The translations under genes were made by a program, and so were the position numbers. Shown here piece by piece: positions 54,951 to 64,000 of a stretch of 64,000 nt of DNA. The number at the start of each line of letters is the position of its first letter. Within the stretch, counting starts at the first letter, position 1. Below the pieces are notes generated by a model. The model did not search any database. It was not told where the DNA came from and worked only from the letters and a program-made list of their open reading frames with translations. This stretch comes from Alligator mississippiensis (taxonomy: Eukaryota > Chordata > Crocodylia > Alligatoridae): positions 38,418,001 through 38,482,000 of the forward strand of contig NC_081826.1 in assembly GCF_030867095.1 (NCBI RefSeq), read 5' to 3'.

Positions 54951-55462
54951 ATGCAAATGGCAAAAGTTAAACCTTTTTATAACAGTTTTATAACTAGCGA
55001 CAAGCAAAACGTGTTGTAATATTCTGTCATGTATAATGTAGGGTTCGGGGGAAGGGCTACATTAATTCATCTTTCTTCTAAATTCTGTGAGCTAAACTTT
55101 CTAATATGCTGCAGCTTTTTCATGCTGCCAGAGCAGATCAAAGGGCCAGGGCCTTGCTCAAAAAATACTTTAGGTACTAGGGTTTTCCCTGGGTGGTGAA
55201 CAGCTTCCAGAATTCAGAGTCATTTTCATAGTCCCTGTTGGAGTACGTTTCCCCAGAGGATGAAGATGTGTTCAGAGCATGCCATACCTTGCTATAAGTC
55301 CTTGCATAGAATCGTAGAAAAATAGGGCTGGAAGGGGCTTCAAAAAGTTATCTAGTCCAACCACTTGCTAAAAGCAGGATCATGTCTGTCCAAACTGGCC
55401 TAGCCCAGTGTTTAAACTTCTCTAAAAACTTCCAGGGATGGGGAGTCCAAAACCTCTCTAGA

Positions 55463-55828
55463 GATGTGTCCACATGAGAGTTTATTGTGGAGTTGACTAA
55501 TTAGCTCTGCAGTAAACTTCTGGCATCTACAGGTGCAGGGCTATTAGGCTGGAGTAAACTAATAAACTCTGCAGCAGGATAGTGAATACAAGTAGTATCC
55601 TGTTGTGGAGTTTTTTTACTCTGCAGCAGCACACATGCAGACACTGAAGTGGCTGGCTGGGGCACAAAGGTGCTGCCAGCTAGCCCCACAGTGGAGCACC
55701 ATCGTGCCCTAGCCAGCTCTGCCACAGCATGCTGAGCCATGTCAGAGCAGCCCTGGGCTGGCAGGCTGACCCCCTGGATCCCCAGCCAGCTGGGGCTACT
55801 CTGAATGCTTAGCTGCTCTCATATGGAG
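55463..55828. mobile_element. MITE, second copy of the 50331 family
   Basis: TGTGTCCACATGAGAGTTTA, AGTAAACTTCTGGCATCTAC, GGGCTATTAGGCTGGAGTAA and GCAGCAGGATAGTGAATAC parallel the copy at 50331-50480 in order. The right end near 55828 is inferred from where CR1 sequence resumes. It is diverged. Confidence 0.65.
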
Positions 55829-55935
55829 AGAGAGTTAATATGCAACCAAAATTTCTCTTGGTGCAATTTAAGATGGTTACATCCTGTCCTGTCCCTTGTG
55901 GCCATGCTGAATAGTCAGTTGTCAACATCCTGTTT

Positions 55936-56221
55936 CAGTAGTTCCCCACCTTTGTTTTGCTGTAACCCTAAATTGTCCACCAGCAGGACCTCCTGACCCA
56001 GTGCCCCGGGGGCTGCTGGAAGCAGAGTGCAGTGGCAGCGGCAACAGCAGCCTGGGGCAGGGGCAGGGATGGGGGAGCTGCCATTGCCCCCTTTGTGCAC
56101 GGCAGCCCTGCCCTGCCCACCGCTCCCAGGTCACATGCGTGTTGTGTGTGGGCCCTTTGCAACCCTATTAAGGACTCCTGTGACCCTGATTTGGATTGTG
56201 CCCTGAGGTTGGGAACCAGTG
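55936..56221. mobile_element. hAT element in the old CR1
   Basis: It starts CAGTAGTTCCCCACCTTTG and ends GAGGTTGGGAACCAGTG. The flanks TCCTGTTT (55928-55935) and TCCTATTT (56222-56229) match at seven of eight positions. The interior is GC-rich and non-coding. Confidence 0.82.
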
Positions 56222-56880
56222 TCCTATTTACAACCATACTTTGGGTATTTGAAGACTTATCAAATCCCCCTTCAGTGTTCTCTTCTTCAGACTAAATAGT
56301 TCATCCAGATGTTCCTTTTTTATCTTGTTTCCTAAACCCCTGATTGTTTTTGTTGCTGTCCACTGGACTCTTCCTAGTTTGTCAGTGTTTCTCTTAAATA
56401 CACTGCCCAAAAGTGAACTCGGTACTCCAGGTGAGGCCTCACCAGCACTGAACTGAGTAGAAGAATCACTTTGACTTGCAAGTTACATTCTTGTTAATGT
56501 CATCTGGTATGCTGTTGGATTGTTTTGCAGCTAATTTATCTATTGTAACTTGTTTTTGGCTTATGTTCTGTCATAAATCCCAGGTCTCTTTCTGCAGTAC
56601 TGCAGTGTAGCTTGTCCATCACCAGTCTGATGGTTCTATAGTCCTAATTCTGTGCTCCCGTGTGTTTGCAACTCCACTGACCTTGTTGTAACCTGCAAAT
56701 TTGCTAACCTTGCATTCAGGCCTTTTCTCAAGATCATTAACAATGGAGTTAAACAATGAACCTAGGACAGATCCTTGGGTAACCCTGGTCACCACTTAGA
56801 TATCAAACCACTGATGACTTCCCTTTGAGCTTGATGATTCCACTAGTTATGTGTGCACCTTACAGTACTTTCTTCTAAAC

Positions 56881-57070
56881 CAGTAGAGGCCAACCTTTTT
56901 GGGAGGTGTGCCACACATAAAAATCCATGGCATCCCTGAGTGTTAGTCCGATCTCCCCTTGACCAATCTGCTACTCTCCTTTCTGCTTCCTGCCCCATCT
57001 TCTATATGGTAAGACACATAAAGACTGCCCTGCTACACATGCTACAGGTTGAACACATCTCACGAGAGAG
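56881..57070. mobile_element. hAT element, left part only
   Basis: CAGTAGAGGCCAACCTTTTT starts at 56881 and GGTGTGCCACACATAAAAAT follows. The right part is missing: a young CR1 begins at 57071 and no right terminus is found beyond it. Confidence 0.55.
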
Positions 57071-59140
57071 TCATAGATTCATAGATGCTAGGGTCGGAAG
57101 GGACCTCAATAGATCATCGAGTCCGACCCCCTGCATAGGCAGGAAAGAGTGTTGACGTTCAGATGACCCCAGCCAGATGCCTATCCAACCTCCTCTTGAA
57201 GACGCCCAGGGTAGGGGAGAGCACCACCTCCCTTGGGAGCCCGTTCCAGACTTTGGCCACTCTAACTGTGAAGAAGTTCTTCCTAATGTCCAGTCTAAAT
57301 CTGCTCTCTGCTAGCTTGTGGCCATTATTTCTTGTGACCCCTGGGGGCGCCTTGGTGAATCAAACCTCACCAATTCCCTTCTGTGCCCCCGTGATGAACT
57401 TATAGGCAGCCACAAGGTCGCCTCTCAGCCTTCTCTTGCGGAGGCTGAAGAGGTCCAGGTGCCCCAGTCTCTCCTCAGAGGGCTTGGCCTGCAAGCCCTT
57501 AACCATACGAGTGGCCTTTCTCTGGACCCTCTCCAGGTTATCTACATCCCTCTTGAAGTTTTGGGTGCCACACTGCATGCAGTATTCCAACTGTGGTCTG
57601 ACCAGCACCCAATAGAGGGGAAATATCGCCTCCTTGGATCTGTTCGTCATGCATCTGCTGATGCACGATAAAGTGCCATTAGCTTTTCTGATGGCTTCGT
57701 CACACTGACGACTCATGTTCATCTTGGAGTCCACTAGGACTCCAAGATCCCTTTCCACTTCCGTTCCACCAAGCAGGTCATTCCCTAGGCAGTAGGTATG
57801 CTGGACATTTTTCCTCCCTAGGTGCAGCACTTTGCGTTTCTCCTTGTTGAACTGCATTCTGTTGTTTTCTGCCAATATGTCCGACCTGTCCAGGTCTGCT
57901 TGCAGCTGTTCCCTGCCCCCCCGGCATGTCCACTTCTCCCCACAGTTTTGTGTCATCCACAAACTTGGACAGAGTACACTTCACTCCCTCGTCCAAGTCA
58001 CTGATGAAGATATTGAAGAGTATCGGTCCAAGGACCGAGCCCTGCGGGACCCCACTGCCCACACCCTTCCAGGTTGAAGCCGACCCATCCACTATGACTT
58101 TCTGGGTGCGACCCTCTAGCCAATTCTCCACCCACCGGACTGTGTAGTCATCCAAGTCACAGCCTCTTAACTTGTTTACCAGTATGGGGTGGGATACCGT
58201 ATCGAAGGCCTTCATGAAGTCTAAGTATACGACATCAACCCCTACTCCTGCATCCAGGCATTTTGTAACCTGGTCATAAAAAGAGACTAGATTAGTCGGG
58301 CATGATCTACCTGCTGCAAACCCGTGCTGGTTTCCCCTCACCATAATTTGTCTTGCCGGGCTCTCGCAAATGTGAGCCTTGATAATTTTTTCGAAGACTT
58401 TGCCTAGGATGGAGGTGAGACTGACTGGCCTATAGTTGCCCGGGTCCTCCTTCCTCCCCTTCTTGAAAATGGGGACCACATTGGCCCTTTTCCAGTCCTC
58501 CGGGACCTGGCCCGTGCGCCACGAGCATTCAAATATTCCCGCCAGTGGCTGTGCAGTGACGTCGGCCAGTGCCTTCAGCACCCTTGGATGGAGCTCATCC
58601 GGGCCTGCCGACTTAAAGGCATCCAGTTCCTCCAAGTGACTCTGCACCATCTCAGGGTCTATGCATGGTAGTCCGGTGCCTTGCTGCTGCCTCTCTACAA
58701 CCCCAGTGAGAGACTTGTCCTACCCCTCGCTTAGGAACACTGAAGCAAAGAACTCGTTGAGGAGTTCAGCCTTGTCCCCCCTGTCCATCACCAATTGCTT
58801 CTGCCCATTAGTAGGGGTCCTATTCCTCCCTGGGCCTTCCTTTTACTCCCTATATATCTAAAAAACAATTTCTTGTTATCCTTTACTTGGGATGCCATCC
58901 TCAGCTCCATGGGAGCTTTGGCCCGTCTAACTGCCTCCCTACATGCGTGAGCAGAGGAGGTATACTTTTCTTTGGTAATCTCTCTCCGTTTCCACTTTTT
59001 ATATGCTCCCCTTTTAGTCCGCAGGCTGCCCTGGATTTCTCTGGTCAGCCAGGGAAGCCTCCTGGCCCCTTTCCCTCTTTTTCCTCACATCGGGATTGTC
59101 TCCCTCTGTGCCCAAAGGATCATTTCCTTATAGCTGTCTG
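57071..59140 (-). mobile_element. Young CR1 LINE
   Basis: The 3' end TCATAGATTCATAGATG lies at 57071. Minus-strand frames at 57778-58650 and 57360-57962 give [35 protein letters not shown] (motif A) and [12 protein letters not shown], where the catalytic FADD reads FVDD. A frame change lies near 57912 at a C-run (CTGCCCCCCCGG), one base longer than in the sister copies. A TGA replaces the leucine codon near 57360. The 5' part reaches the region encoding GTEGDNPDVR-like sequence near 59100. It is slightly older than the 62.4-kb copy. Confidence 0.92.
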
Positions 59141-59760
59141 TTATATATAGATAGTATTGAAAGCTTTGCTGAAGCTGAGGTAGATCACATCCACTGCCAC
59201 TGCTCTCCCTTCACCCAGAAAGCCTGGTGCCTTGTCTTAAAAGCAAATCAGGTTGGTCAGATATGACTTGTTTTAAGTGAATCTGTGCTGGTGATTCCTA
59301 GTCATTTTGTTATCTTCTAGGTACTTAGAAATAGATTCCTTACCGCCCTATTCAATGATCTTTCCTGGTTTCCAGGTCAAACTGACGGATCTGATTCCAT
59401 GGATCATCATCCTGTTTGTTTTTGTAAAAATGTGCACCATATTTCTCCTTTCCTGCTCATCTGGCACCTCACCCAACCTCCATGAGGTCACAAAGAGAGT
59501 AGCCAGTGGCTCTGCAATTACCTCCACCAGTTCCTTGAGTTGTCTAGAGTGTGTCTTGTCTGGCAGTGTTAATTTGAAAACATTCAGCTCCTCTAAGTAT
59601 ATCTCCTGTTCTTTCCCTGCTCTAGCTTGCTTATTTCTTCCTCTGTCCTTGCTGCTAACTGTGCCTGTCATCTAGTAGCTGACCTTATTTGTGAAAACTC
59701 AAGTTAAAAAAAGAATTAAATGCTTCAGCAGCTTCCATTACTAGATTGCCCTTGTGTTCA

Positions 59761-61440
59761 ACACTTTCTGCTTTGTGTGTGTTTGCAGAATGATACAGTG
59801 GGACATGGGTAAAGAAAAAAGAAGGTTATGAAGAAACCTGCCTTACTTTGACTTTTGCATCACTAAAGGCTTGTTTGCACATGTTCATTGACCGGGATAG
59901 TTTCCTTTGTGCTCATTGTTATTCAGAATAAGAGTAACCATATTAATAGCAAATAACCACTATATTGTAAATTCATACCCTGTCTTATTTGAGAAAAACT
60001 TTTCTTTGTAAACAAGCTCTGAATGTCTCAGAATGGTAACCTCAAAGGACATTTTTTTCCCTTCTGAAATCTGCCTTCTACTTTTAACTTTTAATACCAT
60101 AATAAACAGTGTAGTTCTCTTTCTCCCCACCCCTCCTCCATTTACTGTTATTATTCACTAAAGTGCTTTGGCAACTTGCCTCCCAATGTTTTCTAAAATG
60201 TTAGAAGGATTGTGAGGAAACAGTGAGAGGTCAGAGCCAGATGCGAAGTATAATTAATTTTTATTCAAACAGTGTCAAATAGAATCAAATAAAAGCTTGT
60301 ATATGAAAGGATACTTATTGCATTGCTTAGTCTATAACCCAGAAGACAGAGAAGAGTAACACAATGGCCTACAGAAGCAATACTGTGGATGTCTAATTAT
60401 CTGCATTTTTATTTAGCTTTATAATGTTATCTGAAATACAAAACTGAGTTTCTATGTTTGAAATACAAAACAAAATCTACAGACAAGTTGAAAGCTTTTG
60501 CTGGTAGGGCTAAGTCCAAGCACCACCTGTGCTGGTGTTGTATTTTAGATATCTCCATTTAGTCATGATCCACTATCCAGTCAGGTGGTTCTTGGGTGAT
60601 TATTTTGGAAGCAGTTAAGAGGTAAATCATGCTCAAATAGCTGTGGTTTAGAACCTTGTTGATTGGGGATAGGCAAGGCCTTCTAGCCTGAAAAATTGTG
60701 CATTTTTTCTTTAATTTTCATAGTTATTCTACTGTTTATTCTAGAAAAGCACAACTTGAAAAATTAAATGAACAAGAAATTTGAGGTATATCTGTGTAGC
60801 ACATTGAAGCTCCCTACTGAGATGCACCAACCAGGAAGGCTCTTTCAGCTGTAGTAGGCAGCATCTTGCAGAGTGTATTGGTCCATCTACAGAAGTACTT
60901 GGCTGTGCGCCTTCTGACTGGGGAATAAGGCATGGAGCAGATGTGGTGTCTCAGCTTGGCGCCACATAGGCATACCCCAAATTCTTACAGCAATCAGTAT
61001 CAGGACAACAGAATGTAAACAGAAAGAAGTTGAGCTTCCTGAGGTTTAAGTTGTTTGTAAATTTTGATAAGGTCAGGGCTGGTACATATCATCAGTTTGT
61101 TTGCTAGTTAGATATATAGTACAATAGCATATCATTGCATCTTGTCATGGCATGTGATATGGCGTTACTTTATAAACCCAATAAAAGTATTTAAAATCTT
61201 AGTTGACTGGAAAACTTAAAACATGAGAGAGAGGTTGATATTTCAGTCCAGTCATCTCTTAAGCGGTGATAAAGTGATTCTGCCATCTCTTGTTTAAAGT
61301 TTGCCCCATTTTTGTCCTGTTGGCATGGTAAGAGCCGCATATATCCGCTGGTGCTAATTTTACTACCTTTGCTATTGAAAATAAATATATTAAAAATAAG
61401 GGTATATTATGAACAAGGAAGACAGTGAATTGGTTTTATT
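59761..61440. other. Non-genic stretch, nothing recognised
   Basis: AT-rich sequence with no conserved exon or classifiable repeat. No ANKRD46-like coding sequence is present. Confidence 0.4.
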
Positions 61441-62382
61441 TTAGGGCTGTCAATTAATTGCTGTTAATGTGCACAATTAAGGCAAGAACCAATTAATACA
61501 TCAATTATTTTTAATGCGTTAATTGCACATGTGGTTTTGGAACCTGTGCCCCAGTTGCCCTGCCCTGCTGCCATCGCCACCGCATCCAAGCTGCCTAGGA
61601 GGGCAGCAGTGGCAGTGCAGAAGAGCCGTAGAGCAGCCCAGGCGTGGGCTCCGAGCAGCTGCAGCACAAAAGTGGGGAAGGGGGCATACCCACACACCTA
61701 CAACCCCCATCCAGGGCCCCAAGCAGCCAGGCTGGCAGTGCTGGGGTTTCAGGGAAGTTGGCTCTGAGCTGCAGCGAAGCTGCCTGGCACTCCTGGGCCC
61801 TATGGTGTGGTCTCGGGGGATTGGGACTACCTGGGAGCTCCAGCAGGAGCCGCCTCTGGGCCTTCGGGTCCCCATGCATCCCCAGTCTTTGGACTCTAGG
61901 GAGTGACAGCAATGGCAGCCCCATGCCCTGTGCACCCATGGAGGCAGCCACTGCTAGCAGGCAGGGGTGGGATTCCTGCGGAACCACCTCCTGCGGTCCT
62001 TGGCCCATGCCACGCACCCGGCTCTAGCCCAGCACCAATGGAAGTCGAGCTGCACCTAGCACCTCTGCAGCACCGGGCAGAACCACTGCTCTCCCCAAAC
62101 TGGGTTCCTGCCAGGACCCACACAGAGCCACTGAACCTGCTGGGTCCCGTCAGGAGCCCAGGCAGTGTAGGGGGGAAAGTGGTGGCTCTGCTCAGCAGTA
62201 GCGTTGGGCACAGATCAGACCCCATCAGCACTAGGATGGAGCCGGGTGTGTGGCATGGGCTGGGGGCTGTGGGAGGTGGCTCCATAGGAATCCCGCCTCT
62301 GCCCACTGGTACCGACTGCCTCCACCGACAGACATGGTGCTGGGCTGCCGTCACTTTCACTTCCTGAGGGCCCAGACCAGGG
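61441..62382. mobile_element. GC-rich palindromic DNA element, interrupted by CR1
   Basis: It begins TTAGGGCTGTCAATTAATTG, a hAT-like terminus, followed by TTAATGCGTTAATTGCAC. The GC-rich interior contains a large inverted repeat centred near 62132. GGGGTGGGATTCCTGCGGAA and GGCCCATGCCACGCACCCGG on the left face CCGGGTGTGTGGCATGGGCT and CATAGGAATCCCGCCTC on the right. Translations of both strands are therefore alike (RGGIPAEPPP against RGGIPMEPPP), which is an artefact of symmetry. The right end is hidden by the CR1 at 62383. Confidence 0.65.
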
Positions 62383-64000
62383 ATTCATAGATTCATAGAT
62401 GTTAGGATTGGAAGGGACCTCAATAGATCATCGAGTCCAACCCCCTGCATAAGCAGGAAAGAGTGCTGGGTCTAGATGACCCCAGCTAGATACTCATCTA
62501 ACCTCCTCTTGAAGACCCCCAGGGTAGGAGAGAGCACCACCTCCCTTGGGAGCCCGTTCCAGACCCTGGCCACTCGAACTGTGAAGAAGTTCTTCCTAAT
62601 GTCCAATCTAAATCTGCTCTCTGCTAGCTTGTGGCCATTATTTCTTGTAACCCCAGGGGGCGCCTTGGTGAATAAATACTCACCAATTCCCTTCTGTGCC
62701 CCCGTGATGAACTTATAGGCAGCCACAAGGTCTCCTCTCAACCTTCTCTTGCGGAGGCTGAAAAGGTCCAGTTTCTCTAGTCTCTCCTCATAGGGCTTGG
62801 TCTGCAGGCCCTTAACCATATGAGTGGCCCTTCGCTGGACCCTCTCCAGGTTATCCGCATCCCTCTTGAATTGTGGCGCCCAGAATTGCACGCAGTACTC
62901 CAACTGCGGTCTGACCAGCGCCCAATAGAGGGGAAGTATCACCTCCTTGGACCTATTTGACATGCATCTGCTGATGCACGATAAGGTGCCATTGGCTTTT
63001 TTGATGGCTTCGTCACACTGCCGACTCATGTTCATCTTGGAGTCCACTAGGACTCCAAGATCCCTTTCCACTTCTGTGCCATCCAGCAGGTCATTTCCTA
63101 GGCTGTAGGTGTGCTGGACATTTTTCCTCCCTAGGTGCAGCACTTTGCATTTCTCCTTGTTGAACTGCATCCTGTTGTTTTCTGCCCACTTGTCCAACCT
63201 GTCCAGGTCTGCTTGCAGCTGTTCCCTGCCCTCCAGCATGTCTACATCTCCCCATAGTTTTGTGTCATCTGCAAACTTGGACAGAGTACATTTCACTCCC
63301 TTGTCCAAGTCGCTGATGAAGACATTAAAGACTATCGGTCCAAGGACCAAGCCCTGCGGGACCCCACTGCCCACACCCTTCCAGGTCAAAACCGACCCAT
63401 CCACCACAACTCTCTGGGTGCGACCCTCTAGCCAATTCGCCACCCACCGGACTGTGTAGTCATCCAAGTCACAGCCTCTAAACTTGTTCACCAGTATGGG
63501 GTGGGATACCGTATCGAAGGCCTTCCTGAAGTCTAAGTATACGACATCCACCCCTACTCCTGTGTCCAGGCGTTTCGTAACCTGGTCATAAAAAGAAACT
63601 AGATTGGTCAGGCACGATCTGCCTGCCATGAACCCATGCTGGTTTCCCCTCAGCATAATTTGTCCTGCCGGGCTCTCACAAATGTGAGCTTTGATAATTT
63701 TTTCAAAGACTTTGCCAAGGATGGAGATGAGACTGACTGGCCTATAGTTGCCTGGGTCCTCCTTCCTCCCCTTTTTGAAAATGGGGACCATGTTGGCCCT
63801 TTTCCAGTCGTCCGGGACTTGGCCCTTGCGCCACGAGCGTTCAAATATTCCCGCCAGTGGCTCTGCAATGATGTCGGCCAGTGCCTTCAGCGCCCTCGGA
63901 TGGAGCTCATCCGGGCCTGCCGACTTAAAGGCATCCAGTTCTTCCAAGTGACTCTGCACCGTCTCAGGGTCTACGCATGGAAGTCTGGCACCTTGCTGCT
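62383..64000 (-). mobile_element. Young CR1 LINE with open reverse transcriptase frame, runs off window
   Basis: From the window edge to the stop before 62472 there is one uninterrupted minus-strand frame of over 500 codons. It covers [55 protein letters not shown] (motif A, Asp), [26 protein letters not shown] (motif C, Asp-Asp), ERVQRRATHMVKG and YLAGVI. The 3' UTR ends in TTCATAGATTCATAG at 62383. The endonuclease part and 5' end would lie beyond 64000. No stop or frameshift is seen in the visible part, so it is the best candidate here for a recently active copy. Confidence 0.96.

Larger units (their letters stand above)
55304..59760 (-). mobile_element. Old CR1 LINE split by several later insertions
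   Basis: The antisense segments are 55304-55462, about 55829-55935, 56222-56880 and about 59141-59760. They follow CR1 order from the 3' tail (CATAGAATCGTAGAAAAATA) through the C-terminal region to the reverse transcriptase N-terminal part. Minus-strand translation of 59348-59671 gives LEELNVFKLTLPDKTHSRQL, LVEVIAEPLATLF and GEVPDEQERRNMVHIF, matching the young copies but diverged and frame-broken. Between segments lie a MITE, one complete hAT, a truncated hAT and a young CR1. Confidence 0.85.

Noticed and set aside
61519-62367. Overlapping frames of 127-154 codons on both strands
   Set aside because: They arise from a GC-rich inverted repeat; the two strands give similar peptides because of symmetry.
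54700-64000. ANKRD46 coding exons
   Set aside because: I looked for the ankyrin-repeat coding sequence expected next in amniote gene order and saw none; only the CpG island is present.

Overview
This window is vertebrate nuclear DNA and most resembles a crocodilian. The evidence is a set of young CR1 LINEs whose 3' ends carry ATCTATGA-type octamers, a PIF/Harbinger-like MITE family with TAA target duplications, many small hAT elements, and old MIR/L2 and L3/CR1 remnants. A turtle is the main alternative. There is no operon structure, CRISPR array or RNA gene that I can support. Most open frames are repeat proteins or chance frames in GC-rich repeats.

The one host gene I recognise is SNX31 (sorting nexin 31) on the + strand. 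Twelve coding exons lie between 11727 and 43898. All have AG/GT borders, compatible phases and matching conserved residues, and together they encode about 388 residues from the middle of the PX domain to the C-terminal EEDL and stop. The first part of the protein (about 45 residues in the human protein) is not recognisable in bases 1-11726 and probably lies upstream. The 3' UTR has two ATTAAA candidates near 43959 and 44218.

Layout. Bases 1-11726 are presumed 5' intron with MITEs, two CR1 copies, a foldback repeat and a MIR. Bases 11727-43898 are SNX31, with a 14.6-kb intron (13171-27806) full of DNA transposons and an old LINE, and a last intron carrying a young sense-strand CR1 with a 394-codon frame. 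Bases 44262-47008 are a hAT element split by a young CR1 and flanked by a perfect 8-bp duplication. Bases 47009-53350 hold a Tigger-like element, nested MITEs and an old L3/CR1 cut by two hATs with perfect duplications. Bases 53450-54600 are a strong CpG island, the best promoter candidate for the next gene; from remembered amniote gene order this would be ANKRD46, but no ANKRD46 coding exon is visible. Bases 55304-59760 are an old CR1 broken by at least four later insertions. Bases 61441-64000 hold a GC-rich palindrome invaded by a CR1 whose reverse transcriptase frame is open to the window edge.

No new protein system was found. The most informative material is the well-dated nesting of transposons, a composite hAT with a third internal terminus, SNX31 splice-site oddities (a tandem NAGNAG acceptor and a TTTG microsatellite serving as a polypyrimidine tract), and a CpG island with a G-quadruplex motif and a CT-rich tandem array.
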